A stretch of 64,000 nucleotides of DNA from Azospirillum brasilense (GCF_005222205.1 NZ_CP032347.1:1-64000), one strand, 5' to 3'; positions 17,196 to 28,380 are shown, numbered from the stretch's first letter. The notes: generated by a model not told the origin, from the letters alone. Numbers and translations are program-made.

Positions 17196-18242
17196 ATGAT
17201 GTCCCTTTCCAATCCCCTCCAGTGGTGCCTGCTGGTGGGGGCGACCCTCCTGTTCACCGCCCTGTTCATGGTGGCCGGCCTTCCCGGCGCGACGCTGCTC
17301 GGCCCGATGGCGGCGGCGATCCTGCTGGGGGTGCGCGGCGCCTCCATCGAGCTGCCCAAGCGCTTCTCCTGGCTGGCCCAGGCGCTGACGGGCGGCGTCG
17401 TCGCGCGGTCCATGGACGTGACCATCCTGCACGACGTGGCGCTGCACTGGTTCCCCATGCTGATGGCGCTGTCCACGATGCTGGCCGGCGCGGTGCTGGT
17501 CGGCTGGCTGCTGGAGCGGTCGGGCCGCTTTCCCGGCGGCACCGCCCTGTGGGGGACCATGCCGGGCGCCGCCCCGGCGATGATCGCCATGGCCGGCGAT
17601 TTCGGCGGCGACCCGCGCTTCGTCGCCGTGATGCAGTATCTGCGGGTGATCGTGGTCGTCGTCCTGGCCTCGCTCGTCTGCCATTTCCTGCTGGGCAGCG
17701 TTCCCGTGCCAATCGCCGTTCCCGGCGCCGTTCCCGCGCCATCGGCCTCCGTCGCCTCGACGCTGGCGCTGGTGGCGGTCGCGCTGGCCGGCGGCTGGGC
17801 CGGCACCGTGACGCGGCTCCCGGCGGGGCCGCTGCTCGGACCGATCCTGCTCGGCGGCACGCTCAACATGACCGGGCTGGTGGTGCTGGATTCGCCGTCC
17901 TGGCTGATCGCCGTCGCCTTCACGATCATCGGCTGGACGACCGGCCTGCGCTTCCGGCGGGAGCTGCTGCGCGATCTCGTGGCGTCGGTGCCGCTGATGC
18001 TGCTGTCCACCTTCGGCCTGGTGGCGATGTCGCTCGGCTCCGCCTGGCTGCTGGTCACGCTGACCGGCAAGGACCCGCTGACCGCCTATCTGGCGACAAG
18101 CCCCGGCGGGCTGGATTCGGTGACGGTGGTGGCTCTGGGCAGCGCCGCCGACGTGCCCTTCATCCTCACCCTGCAGACGCTGCGGCTGTTCGGGACGATC
18201 CTGATGAGCGTTCTGCTTGTGCGAATCCTGCGCCGCCGATAG
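17196..18242 (+). CDS. AbrB family integral membrane protein
   Basis: A 348-aa polytopic protein with about ten hydrophobic helices in two similar halves. The half-repeat marker G-LPAG-LLGP (LPGATLLGPMAAAILLGV near residue 27; LPAGPLLGPILLGGTLNMTG near 210) identifies the AbrB/ammonia-monooxygenase-like membrane family (not the AbrB DNA-binding protein). Function of the family is unestablished; a transport role fits its place among uptake genes. ATG 17196, or 17199, is chosen because homology starts there. 94 bp after the hydrolase gene. Confidence 0.8.
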   Translation: MMSLSNPLQWCLLVGATLLFTALFMVAGLPGATLLGPMAAAILLGVRGASIELPKRFSWLAQALTGGVVARSMDVTILHDVALHWFPMLMALSTMLAGAVLVGWLLERSGRFPGGTALWGTMPGAAPAMIAMAGDFGGDPRFVAVMQYLRVIVVVVLASLVCHFLLGSVPVPIAVPGAVPAPSASVASTLALVAVALAGGWAGTVTRLPAGPLLGPILLGGTLNMTGLVVLDSPSWLIAVAFTIIGWTTGLRFRRELLRDLVASVPLMLLSTFGLVAMSLGSAWLLVTLTGKDPLTAYLATSPGGLDSVTVVALGSAADVPFILTLQTLRLFGTILMSVLLVRILRRR

Positions 18243-18306
18243 AACGCAATCCCTTGCCCCACAATTTTCCAACCGCCGGCGCCCGACGCCCCGGCCGGAG
18301 GACACC

Positions 18307-19017
18307 GTGACCCCGTTCAGCGATGAGAAGGCGACCGGGACCTACCGGTCCGAACAGGTCGGCTCCATCATGACCGCCCTGCGCAACCGGGTGCTGGAGG
18401 GCAAGCTGCTCCCCGGCACCAAGCTGAAGGAGGCGGAACTGGCCGCCCAGTTCGGCGTATCGCGGACCCCGATCCGCGAGGCGCTGGTGGCGGCCGAGCG
18501 GGAAGGGCTGGTCACCTACGAGACCAACCGCGGCTACACGGTGCGCCAGTTCACGCGGCGCGATCTTCTGGAAAGCTATGAGATGCGCGCCCTGCTGGAG
18601 GGGCACGGCTGCCGCATCGTGGCGGAGCGCGGCCTGCCGCTCGACGTGGAGCGGGCGCTGCGCAACGGCCTCGACCGCGCCGAGGCGTTGATCGCCGGCG
18701 ACAGCCCGCTGGAGGGGGAGGCGCTGGAGCAGTGGCGCCTGCTGAACCAGCGCTTCCACACCACCCTGATGGGTCTGGTGCCGAGCGGGCTGTTCAACCG
18801 CTCCTTCCAGACCGTCTATCGGGTCCCGAAGATCTACGACGTCCTCGAGATGGAAAAGGACGGCCCCACCCTGCGCCAGTACAACGAGGAGCACCGCCGC
18901 ATCCTCGACGCCATCGCCCGCCGCCAGAGCGGGCGTGTGGAGTTCCTGATGCGCGAGCATCTCCAGGGCCCGTGCGATTTGCTGCTCCGCCGGATGGAGG
19001 AAACGCCGGGCGGGTGA
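18307..19017 (+). CDS. GntR family transcriptional regulator, FCD type
   Basis: A 236-aa regulator. The N-terminal winged helix has the GntR pattern (TKLKEAELAAQFGVSRTPIR, then EALVAAEREGLV). The C-terminal FCD all-helical domain has RFHTTLMG and EHRRILDAI, whose histidines usually hold a metal and effector ligand. GTG 18307 is used because GGAGG lies about 8 bases upstream; an open extension upstream overlaps the membrane-protein gene. As last gene of the plus arm it is the likely regulator of the divergent cluster, responding to the imported amide or an intermediate. Confidence 0.85.
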   Translation: MTPFSDEKATGTYRSEQVGSIMTALRNRVLEGKLLPGTKLKEAELAAQFGVSRTPIREALVAAEREGLVTYETNRGYTVRQFTRRDLLESYEMRALLEGHGCRIVAERGLPLDVERALRNGLDRAEALIAGDSPLEGEALEQWRLLNQRFHTTLMGLVPSGLFNRSFQTVYRVPKIYDVLEMEKDGPTLRQYNEEHRRILDAIARRQSGRVEFLMREHLQGPCDLLLRRMEETPGG

Positions 19018-19055
19018 GGGGGCGTGTCGCTGCGCTGACGGTGCCCCCTCCCTAA

Positions 19056-19118
19056 CCCTCCCCCGCTATCGCAGGGGAGGGGACTTGATTCTCCCTCCTC
19101 TGCGATAGCGGGGGAGGG
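19056..19118. repeat. Long imperfect inverted repeat (REP-like) before kdp
   Basis: Two 26-bp arms (19056-19081 and 19093-19118) match as inverted copies at 25 of 26 positions, with an 11-bp spacer. Each arm begins CCCTCC and contains the TATCGCAG / CTGCGATA core. It follows the GntR stop by 38 bp. It may terminate that transcript or be a member of a genome-wide intergenic repeat family; a similar GC-rich inverted element lies at 41753-41852. Confidence 0.7.
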
Positions 19119-19319
19119 CCGGGGTGGGGGAAAAAACCTCACCCTTTCAAACACTTACCTTCCCCCCGTATACGCGCCCTATATTCCACGCCCCTCTCCA
19201 CCCCCCTCGAATCTATACGCGCATCGGGCGCAGCCTGATCGTGCCGGACACAGCCGTGCCGGCATCCGATCCACGCTGACGCGCGCCCGGTTCCCCCGGG
19301 TGCGCCCCGGAGAGCACCC
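19119..19319 (+). promoter_or_regulatory. Upstream region of the kdp operon
   Basis: 201 bp without a supported gene. A 9-bp direct repeat TATACGCGC occurs at 19169-19177 and 19214-19222, with TATATT between them, in sequence less GC-rich than its surroundings. This is where a KdpE-dependent promoter would be expected; the E. coli KdpE site is also a T/A-rich TATAC-containing box. The match is only suggestive. GGAG at 19311-19314 serves the small gene at 19320. Confidence 0.35.
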
Positions 19320-19403
19320 ATGCTGGACATCATCGCGCTGGCGATCACCGCGGCCTTCTTCGCCGCGTCCATCGCCTATGTGCACGCCTGCGACCGCTTG
19401 TGA
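19320..19403 (+). CDS. Small membrane peptide heading the kdp operon
   Basis: A 27-aa ORF (MLDIIALAITAAFFAASIAY, then VHACDRL) with an ATG and a GGAG ribosome site 6 bases upstream. It is one hydrophobic helix ending in a Cys-Asp-Arg motif. It lies 13 bp before kdpF, is followed by a GAGGGGGA ribosome site for kdpF, and uses the same GC-rich third positions. Similar very short ORFs with a C-terminal Tyr-Val-x-Ala-Cys-Asp-Arg-Leu pattern occur in front of kdpF in other bacteria, from memory and usually unannotated. It may be an extra Kdp subunit; no function is established. Confidence 0.65.
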   Translation: MLDIIALAITAAFFAASIAYVHACDRL

Positions 19404-19416
19404 GGGGGACCGGGCC

Positions 19417-19506
19417 ATGTTCGTCGATTACGCGCTCGGCGGCCTCGCCGCCGCCGGGCTGCTGGGCTACCTCGTGTACGCCCTGATCCGCCCCGAACGG
19501 TTCTGA
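19417..19506 (+). CDS. kdpF: K(+)-transporting ATPase subunit F
   Basis: A 29-aa single-helix peptide (GLAAAGLLGYLVYALIRPER), the KdpF pattern of a helix ending in Y-ALIRPE-F. It stabilises the KdpABC complex at the KdpA surface. It lies 10 bp before kdpA with GAGGAG between them. Length is standard (29 aa in E. coli). Confidence 0.85.
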   Translation: MFVDYALGGLAAAGLLGYLVYALIRPERF

Positions 19507-19516
19507 GGAGACTCCC

Positions 19517-21226
19517 ATGACCGTCAGCGGCTGGATTCACATCCTGCTCTTCGCCGCCCTCGTGGCCGCCGTGGCGCGCCCGCTCGGCGGCTACATGACG
19601 CGGCTGTTCAACGGGGAGCGCACGCTGCTCTCGCCGCTGCTCGGCCCCGTCGAGGGCGGGCTCTACCGTTTGGCCGGGGTGGACGCGAAGGCGGAACAGC
19701 ATTGGGTGACCTACGCCGTCGCCATGCTGCTGTTCAACGTCGCCGGGCTGCTGCTGCTCTACGCGCTGCAGCGCCTGCAAGGCGTCCTGCCCCTGAACCC
19801 CACGGGCATGGCGGCGGTGCCCGCCGATCTCGCCTTCAACACCGCCGCCAGCTTCGTCACCAACACCAACTGGCAGAATTACGGCGGCGAAAGCACGATG
19901 AGCCATCTCGTGCAGATGGCCGGGCTGACCGTGCAGAATTTCGTGTCGGCGGCGACCGGCATCGCGCTGGCCGTGGCGCTGGTCCGCGGCTTCACCCGCA
20001 CCGGGGCGCGGACGGTCGGCAACTTCTGGACCGACCTGACCCGCGGCACGCTCTACCTGCTGCTGCCGCTCAGCCTGCTCTACGCTCTGTTCCTGGTGTG
20101 GCAGGGCGTGCCGCAGACGCTGGCCGGGACGGTGGACGCCACCACGCTGGAGGGTGTCAAGCAGACCATCGCGCTCGGCCCCGTCGCCTCGCAGGAGGCG
20201 ATCAAGATGCTGGGCACCAACGGCGGCGGCTTCTTCAACGCCAACTCCGCCCATCCCTTCGAGAATCCGAACGCCCTGACCAATCTGGTGCAGATGCTGT
20301 CGATCTTCGCCATCGGCGCCGGGCTGACCAACCTGTTCGGGCGCATGGCCGGTGACGAGCGGCAGGGCTGGGCCATCCTGGCTGCCATGGGCCTGCTGTT
20401 CTTCGTCGGCGTCGCCGCCGTCTATTGGGCGGAGGCCCAGGGCAACCCGGCCTTCGCCGCCTTCGGGCTGGACGGTGCCGCCGGCAACATGGAAGGCAAG
20501 GAGACCCGCTTCGGCATCGCCATGAGCGCCCTCTTCGCCGCGGTGACCACGGCAGCCTCCTGCGGCGCGGTCAACGCCATGCACGACAGCTTCATGCCTC
20601 TGGGCGGCATGGTGCCGATGGTCAACATGATGCTGGGCGAGATCATCGTCGGCGGCGTCGGGGCCGGCCTCTACGGCATGCTGCTGTTCGCCATCGTCAC
20701 CATGTTCGTCGCCGGGCTGATGGTCGGGCGCACGCCGGAGTATCTGGGCAAGAAGCTGGAGGCGAAGGAGGTCAAGATGACCATGCTCGCCGTCCTCTGC
20801 CTGCCCTTGATGATGCTGGGCGGCACCGCCTTCGCCGTGGTGCTGGACACCGGCCTCGCCTCGCTCGCCAACGCCGGCCCGCACGGTTTTTCGGAGGCGC
20901 TCTACGCCTACGTCTCGGCGACGGCCAACAACGGCAGCGCCTTCGGCGGGCTGTCGGGCAACACGCTCTGGTACAACCTGACGCTCGCCGCCGGCATGCT
21001 GGTGGGCCGCTTCCTGGTCATCGTGCCGATGCTGGCGGTCGCCGGCTCGCTCGCCGCCAAGACGCGCAGCGCGGCCTCGGCCGGCACCTTCCCGACCCAT
21101 GGCGGCCTGTTCGTCGGGCTGCTGGCCGGCGTCATCCTGATCGTCGGCGGCCTGACCTTCTTCCCGGCGCTCGCCCTCGGCCCGGTGGCCGAGCATCTGG
21201 CGATGCGCGCCGGCCTCCTCTTCTGA
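19517..21226 (+). CDS. kdpA: K(+)-transporting ATPase subunit A
   Basis: A 569-aa channel-like subunit of the high-affinity K+ pump. Four selectivity-filter regions are visible: TNTNWQNYGGEST (about residue 115), GTNGGGFFNANSAHPFENP (about 234), the block around AASCGAVNAMHDS (about 345), and SATANNGSAFGGLSGN (about 470). About ten membrane helices. K+ entering here is driven across by KdpB hydrolysis. ATG 19517 follows GAGGAG. Confidence 0.95.
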   Translation: MTVSGWIHILLFAALVAAVARPLGGYMTRLFNGERTLLSPLLGPVEGGLYRLAGVDAKAEQHWVTYAVAMLLFNVAGLLLLYALQRLQGVLPLNPTGMAAVPADLAFNTAASFVTNTNWQNYGGESTMSHLVQMAGLTVQNFVSAATGIALAVALVRGFTRTGARTVGNFWTDLTRGTLYLLLPLSLLYALFLVWQGVPQTLAGTVDATTLEGVKQTIALGPVASQEAIKMLGTNGGGFFNANSAHPFENPNALTNLVQMLSIFAIGAGLTNLFGRMAGDERQGWAILAAMGLLFFVGVAAVYWAEAQGNPAFAAFGLDGAAGNMEGKETRFGIAMSALFAAVTTAASCGAVNAMHDSFMPLGGMVPMVNMMLGEIIVGGVGAGLYGMLLFAIVTMFVAGLMVGRTPEYLGKKLEAKEVKMTMLAVLCLPLMMLGGTAFAVVLDTGLASLANAGPHGFSEALYAYVSATANNGSAFGGLSGNTLWYNLTLAAGMLVGRFLVIVPMLAVAGSLAAKTRSAASAGTFPTHGGLFVGLLAGVILIVGGLTFFPALALGPVAEHLAMRAGLLF

Positions 21227-21239
21227 CCGGGGACCTTCC

Positions 21240-23384
<2,145 letters not shown>

Positions 23385-23394
23385 GGAGCCCGCC

Positions 23395-24003
23395 ATGATC
23401 AAGGAACTGCGTCCCGCTCTCGTCATGGTCGCCGCGCTGACCGTGGTGACCGGGCTGATCTACCCCCTGGCCGTCACCGGCATTGCCCAGGCTGTCTTCC
23501 CGCATCAGGCCAACGGCAGCCTGATCGAGCGGAACGGGACGGTCGTCGGCTCCGCCCTGATCGGCCAGAGCGTCACCGGGGAGGGCTATTTCCATGGCCG
23601 GCCCTCCGCCACGCTGGGGTCGGACCCGGCCGACCCGTCGAAGAGCGTGCCGGCGCCCTACAACGCCGCGGCCTCCGGCGGCTCCAACCTCGGCCCGACG
23701 TCCCAGGCGCTGGCCGACCGGGTGCGGGAGGAGACGGAGCGGCTGAAGGCCGAGAATCCCAACGCCCCGGTGCCGGTCGAGCTGGTGACGACCTCGGCCA
23801 GCGGCCTCGACCCGCACCTGTCGCCCGCCGCCGCCGACTTCCAGGTCCCCCGAATCGCCCGCGCCCGCGGCATCACGGAGGCCCAGGTCCGCGCCCTGGT
23901 CACCCTGAACACCGAGCCCTCGTTGCTCGGACCGTTGGGGGAGCCGGTGGTCAATGTGCTGCGGCTCAATCTCGCCCTCGACGCCGCCGCGGCGACGCAT
24001 TAG
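23395..24003 (+). CDS. kdpC: K(+)-transporting ATPase subunit C
   Basis: A 202-aa subunit with one N-terminal membrane helix (ALVMVAALTVVTGLIYPLAV) and a periplasmic domain carrying GEGYFHGRPSA, ASGGSNLGPTSQAL, TTSASGLDPHLSPAAA and VNVLRLNLALD, all KdpC hallmarks. ATG 23395 is preferred over the upstream GTG because GAGGAG lies 7 bases before it and homology begins at MIKELRPAL. Slightly longer than the E. coli protein (190 aa). Confidence 0.95.
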   Translation: MIKELRPALVMVAALTVVTGLIYPLAVTGIAQAVFPHQANGSLIERNGTVVGSALIGQSVTGEGYFHGRPSATLGSDPADPSKSVPAPYNAAASGGSNLGPTSQALADRVREETERLKAENPNAPVPVELVTTSASGLDPHLSPAAADFQVPRIARARGITEAQVRALVTLNTEPSLLGPLGEPVVNVLRLNLALDAAAATH

Positions 24004-24104
24004 CTGAAGGTCAACAGGCGGCCACGTCCGTTCTCCCGTCCGCTCTCCCTTGCGGGGCGGGGGAGGGGGCGGGGCCGTCGATCCGTTCCGAAAGCCGTCC
24101 CCCG

Positions 24105-26861
24105 ATGCCGAACGATCGAACCGCCGCCACCGCCCGGCCTTCGCCCGAAGCGCTCCTGCGCGAAGCGGCGCGGGAGGGGCGCGGGCGGCTGAAGCTGTTC
24201 CTGGGCGCCGCCCCCGGCGTCGGCAAGACCTACGAGATGCTGCTGACCGCCCAGGCGAAGCGGCGCGACGGGGTGGACGTGGTGGTCGGCGTGGTCGAGA
24301 CCCACGGCCGGCGCGAGACCGAGGCGCTGCTCGCCGGCCTGACGGTCCTTCCCCGCCGCAAGGTCGAGTACAAGGGCCGCCGGCTCGACGAGATGGACCT
24401 CGACGCCATCCTCGCCCGCCGCCCGGCCATCGTGCTGGTGGACGAGCTGGCCCACACGAACGCCCCCGGCAGCCGGCACGCCAAGCGCTACCTCGACGTG
24501 GAGGAGATCCTCGCCGCCGGGATCGACGTCTACACGACGATGAACATCCAGCATGTGGAGAGCCTGAACGACGTCGTCGCCCGGATCACCCGCGTCCGCG
24601 TCCGCGAGACGGTGCCGGACTCGATCCTCGACCGCGCCGACGACATCGAGGTCATCGACATCACGCCGGATGACCTGATCCAGCGGCTGAAGGACGGCAA
24701 GGTCTATGTTCCGCGCACCGCCGAGCGGGCGATCCGCCATTACTTCTCCCCCGGCAACCTGACGGCTCTGCGCGAGCTGGCGCTGCGCCGCACCGCCCAG
24801 CGGGTGGACGACCAGCTTCTCACCCACATGCAGGCCCACGCCATCGCCGGCCCCTGGGCGGCGGGGGAGCGGCTGCTGGTCTGCGTGAACGAGGACCCGG
24901 CCTGCGCCGCCGTCGTCCGCTACGCCCGGCGTCAGGCCGACCGGCTGCGCGCCCATTGGACCGCGCTGCATGTGGAGACTCCGCGCAGCCTGCGCCTGAG
25001 CGAGGCCGAGCGCGACCGCATCGCCGACGCGCTGCGGCTGGTCGAGAAGCTGGGCGGCGAGGCGGTGACCATCCCCGGCGGCGACGTCGCCGGCACGGTG
25101 GTCGAGTATGCGCGGGCCAACAACGTCGCCCACATCGTCATCGCCAAGTCCCACCGCGGCCCCTGGGCGGAGCTGCTGCGCGGCTCCGTCGCCTTCCGGC
25201 TGATCCGGCAGGCCGGTGGAATCAGCGTGCACGTCATCGCCGACGACGCCGAGGAGCCGATCCCGCCCAAGACGGTGCGCACCGCGGCCCCCCGGCGCCC
25301 GGCGCTGTCCTGGTGGCCCTACGCCGCCGCCACCGGCTACGTCGCCCTGGCGCTGGGCGTCGGGGAGGTGCTTCAGCAGGTGCTGGACGTCAGCAACGTC
25401 GCGCTCGTGTTCCTGACGGCGGTGCTGACCAGCGCGGTGACCGGCGGGCTGGGGCCGTCGCTCTACGCCTGCGTCGCCAGCATCCTGGCCTTCAACTATT
25501 TTTTCCTGAACCCGCTCTACACCTTCTCCATCGCCGATCCGGAGAACATCGTCGCGCTGTTCTTCTTCGCGGTGGTCGCGGTGATCGCCAGCAACCTGAC
25601 CGCCCGCGTGCGCGCCCAGGCCGTCACCGCCCGGCTGCGCGCCAAGACGACCGAGGATCTTTACGGCTTCAGCCGCAAGCTGGCCGGGGTGGTCACCATG
25701 GACGACCTGCTGTGGGCGACCGCCCACCAGATCGCGGCGATGCTGAAGGTGCATGTGGTCCTGCTGCTGCCCGACGGCGACACCGTGTCCGTCCGCGCCG
25801 GCTATCCGCCGGAGGACGAACTGCGCGAGGCCGACCTCGCCGCCGCCGTCTGGGCCTGGGAGAACAACCGGCCCGCCGGGCGCGGCTCGGACACGCTGCC
25901 CGGCGCCAAGTGGCTGTTCCTTCCCCTGCGCACCGGGCGCGGCCCGGTCGGGGTGGTCGGCATCGACACCGACACCGCCCGCACCGGCAAGCCCGGCGCC
26001 CTGCTGACTCCCGACCAGCGCCGCCTGCTCGACGCGCTGACCGATCAGGCCGCTCTCGCCATCGAGCGCGTCACCCTGGCGGAGGACGTGGACCGCGCCC
26101 GTCTGGCCGCCGAGACGGAGCGGCTGCGCTCGGCTCTGCTCACCTCGATCTCCCACGACCTGCGGACGCCGCTGGCCTCCATCCTGGGATCGGCGACCAG
26201 CCTGACCGCCTATGGTGCCGGGATGGACGAGGCGGCGCGCCGCGACCTTGCCGCGACCATCCAGGAGGAGGCGGAGCGGCTGAACCGCTTCATCGCCAAC
26301 CTGCTGGACATGACACGCCTGGAGTCCGGAGCCATCCGCCCGCGCACCGGCCCGGTCGATCTGGCCGAGACGGTGGGCAGCGCGCTGGGGCGGGCGGGGC
26401 GCATCCTGGCCGGGCACCGGGTGGACGTCGATCTGGCCGCCGACCTGCCGATGCTGGAGGCCGACGACGTGCTGTTCGAACAGGTTCTCTTCAATCTGCT
26501 GGACAACGCGGCCAAATACGCGCCAACAGGCTCGCGGATCGAGGTCGGGGCGGCGCGGGAGGACGGTCGGGTGCGCATCGAGGTGCGGGACGAGGGCGAC
26601 GGCATCCCGGCGGCGGATGTCGAGCGCATCTTCGACAAGTTCTACCGCGTCCAGGCCCAGGACCGGCAGCGCGCCGGGACCGGGCTGGGGCTGGCGATCT
26701 GCCGCGGCTTCGTCGAGGCGATGGGCGGCACCATCGCCGCCGGCAACCGTAAGGGCCGCTCCGGCGCCGTCTTCACCCTGACCATGCCCGCCGCCGCCGC
26801 CCTGCCAAGCCTTGAGGGGCCCGGCCTTGAGGAACCGGGCATCGGGGAGATGACGCCATGA
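24105..26861 (+). CDS. kdpD: Sensor histidine kinase KdpD
   Basis: A 918-aa membrane sensor. The N-terminal KdpD domain has Walker A GAAPGVGKTYEML (about 33-45) and LVDELAHTNAPGSRH. A USP-like domain (about 250-375) is followed by closely spaced helices (about 405-505, including the FNYFFLNPLYTF hairpin), a GAF-like region (about 530-660), HisKA with His684 (SISHDLRTPLASILG), and HATPase motifs NLLDNAAKYAP and GTGLGLAICRG. It senses low K+ and phosphorylates KdpE. It starts 101 bp after kdpC and overlaps kdpE by 4 bp. Confidence 0.93.
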   Translation: MPNDRTAATARPSPEALLREAAREGRGRLKLFLGAAPGVGKTYEMLLTAQAKRRDGVDVVVGVVETHGRRETEALLAGLTVLPRRKVEYKGRRLDEMDLDAILARRPAIVLVDELAHTNAPGSRHAKRYLDVEEILAAGIDVYTTMNIQHVESLNDVVARITRVRVRETVPDSILDRADDIEVIDITPDDLIQRLKDGKVYVPRTAERAIRHYFSPGNLTALRELALRRTAQRVDDQLLTHMQAHAIAGPWAAGERLLVCVNEDPACAAVVRYARRQADRLRAHWTALHVETPRSLRLSEAERDRIADALRLVEKLGGEAVTIPGGDVAGTVVEYARANNVAHIVIAKSHRGPWAELLRGSVAFRLIRQAGGISVHVIADDAEEPIPPKTVRTAAPRRPALSWWPYAAATGYVALALGVGEVLQQVLDVSNVALVFLTAVLTSAVTGGLGPSLYACVASILAFNYFFLNPLYTFSIADPENIVALFFFAVVAVIASNLTARVRAQAVTARLRAKTTEDLYGFSRKLAGVVTMDDLLWATAHQIAAMLKVHVVLLLPDGDTVSVRAGYPPEDELREADLAAAVWAWENNRPAGRGSDTLPGAKWLFLPLRTGRGPVGVVGIDTDTARTGKPGALLTPDQRRLLDALTDQAALAIERVTLAEDVDRARLAAETERLRSALLTSISHDLRTPLASILGSATSLTAYGAGMDEAARRDLAATIQEEAERLNRFIANLLDMTRLESGAIRPRTGPVDLAETVGSALGRAGRILAGHRVDVDLAADLPMLEADDVLFEQVLFNLLDNAAKYAPTGSRIEVGAAREDGRVRIEVRDEGDGIPAADVERIFDKFYRVQAQDRQRAGTGLGLAICRGFVEAMGGTIAAGNRKGRSGAVFTLTMPAAAALPSLEGPGLEEPGIGEMTP

Positions 26862-27556
26862 GGTCGGACACCCTGCCGCTGCGCGTCCTGGTGGTGGACG
26901 ACGAGCCGCCGATCCGCCGCTTCCTGCGCACCACCCTGTCCGCCCAGGGCTACGACATCGCCGAGGCGGAGGACGGGGCGGGCGCTCTGGAGGCGGTGCG
27001 GCGGCGCCCGCCGGACCTGCTCGTGCTCGACCTCGGCCTGCCGGGGATCGGCGGGCTGGAGGTGATCCGCCGCCTGCGCGCCGACGGGGTGGCCGCCCCG
27101 ATCATCGTCCTGTCCAGCCGCGCCGACGAGGCGGGGAAGGTGGAGGCGCTGGACCTCGGCGCCGACGACTATGTGACCAAGCCCTTCGGCATGGAGGAGC
27201 TTCTCGCCCGCATCCGCGCCGCCCTGCGCCACCGCCTGCAGCAGCAGGGGGAGCGCCCGCTGTTCCGCAGCGGCGACCTCGCCGTCGATCTGGTGCGGCG
27301 GATCGTGACGGTGCGCGGCGCCGAGGTGAAGCTGTCGCCGCGCGAGTACGACCTGCTGCGCCTGCTGGTCGCCCACGCCGGCAAGGTGCTGACCCACCGC
27401 TTCATCCTGAAGGAGGTCTGGGGGGCCGACACCGACGTGCAGTATCTGCGCATCTACATCCGCCAGCTCCGCCAGAAGATCGAGGCGGAGCCGGAGCGCC
27501 CCTCGCACATCCTGACCGAGACCGGCGTCGGCTACCGGCTGCGCGCGCCGGATTGA
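26858..27556 (+). CDS. kdpE: Response regulator KdpE (OmpR/PhoB family)
   Basis: A 232-aa regulator. The receiver domain has acidic pair Asp14-Asp15, phosphoacceptor Asp58 (LLVLDLGLPG) and Lys in YVTKPFG. The winged-helix domain has LSPREYDLLRLLVAHAGKV, RQLRQKIEAEP and GVGYRL. Its ATG overlaps the kdpD stop (ATGA), so kinase and regulator are coupled. It activates kdp under K+ limitation. A 7-bp stem (CCACCGC / GCGGTGG) follows within 27580-27615, without a T-run. Confidence 0.93.
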   Translation: MRSDTLPLRVLVVDDEPPIRRFLRTTLSAQGYDIAEAEDGAGALEAVRRRPPDLLVLDLGLPGIGGLEVIRRLRADGVAAPIIVLSSRADEAGKVEALDLGADDYVTKPFGMEELLARIRAALRHRLQQQGERPLFRSGDLAVDLVRRIVTVRGAEVKLSPREYDLLRLLVAHAGKVLTHRFILKEVWGADTDVQYLRIYIRQLRQKIEAEPERPSHILTETGVGYRLRAPD

Positions 27557-27726
27557 TCCCGCCCCCACATCCGTTGCAACCCACCGCTGCACGCTAAACC
27601 TGCTGCGCGGTGGTTGGATTCGTGCGACAGAACCCCCAGGGCCGCTGTTTCAAGCGCAAGCCCCAAGAAAAAAGATGACCGCACACCGCCATTGAGCCCA
27701 CCCGCAGCCTTCGAAGAGATTTTTAT

Positions 27727-28380
27727 ATGGAAAGCGTCGATCTCTGGTCGCAGCTCACCGCCCTTGGGCAGGTGGTCGCCATCGACCTCGTTCTCGCCGG
27801 CGACAACGCCATCGTGGTCGGCATGGCCGCCGCCGCCGTTCCCGTGGAGCAGCGCCGCAAGGTGATCTTCTGGGGCATCGGCGCCGCCATCATCCTGCGC
27901 ATCTTCTTCGCGCTGATCACCACTCAGCTTCTCGCCATCATCGGACTGACCCTGGCCGGCGGCGTGCTGCTGCTGTGGGTCTGCTGGAAGATGTTCCGCG
28001 AGCTGCGCTCCGGAGGGGCGGACGAGGTGACGCCCGACGAGGCGCTGGCCGCGAACGGCTCCGGGGACGCCGCGGTCGGTGCGGCGGTGGCGACGACCAC
28101 CTTCGGCGCGGCGGTCTGGCAGATCGTGGTGGCCGACGTGTCGATGTCGCTCGACAACGTTCTGGCCGTGGCCGGGGCCGCCAAGGACCATCCGACGGTC
28201 CTGGTCATCGGCCTGCTGCTGTCGGTCATCCTGATGGGGGCCGCGGCCAACGTGATCGCCCACATCCTGCACAAGCACCGCTGGATCGGCTGGATCGGCC
28301 TCGCCATCATCACCTACGTGGCGCTCGACATGATCTGGCGCGGCGGCAACGAGGTCCTGACCCAGGCCCACCTGCTCTGA
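27727..28380 (+). CDS. TerC family integral membrane protein (YjbE-like)
   Basis: A 217-aa protein with about six or seven helices and two acidic membrane motifs typical of TerC: DLVLAGDNAIVVGM (about 20-33) and DVSMSLDNVLAVAG (about 138-151). Relatives export Mn2+ or other metal ions or help metalate exported proteins. The 170 bp upstream were examined for a yybP-ykoY manganese riboswitch, but its conserved segments were not seen. A strong terminator follows. Confidence 0.85.
   Translation: MESVDLWSQLTALGQVVAIDLVLAGDNAIVVGMAAAAVPVEQRRKVIFWGIGAAIILRIFFALITTQLLAIIGLTLAGGVLLLWVCWKMFRELRSGGADEVTPDEALAANGSGDAAVGAAVATTTFGAAVWQIVVADVSMSLDNVLAVAGAAKDHPTVLVIGLLLSVILMGAAANVIAHILHKHRWIGWIGLAIITYVALDMIWRGGNEVLTQAHLL

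Noticed and set aside
24004..24104. Small gene or terminator between kdpC and kdpD
   Set aside because: GC-rich spacer with a weak stem and no T-run; the genes behave as one operon.
27557..27726. Possible yybP-ykoY manganese riboswitch before the TerC-family gene
   Set aside because: Looked for the conserved paired segments of this riboswitch class and did not find them; only a 7-bp stem downstream of kdpE is present.
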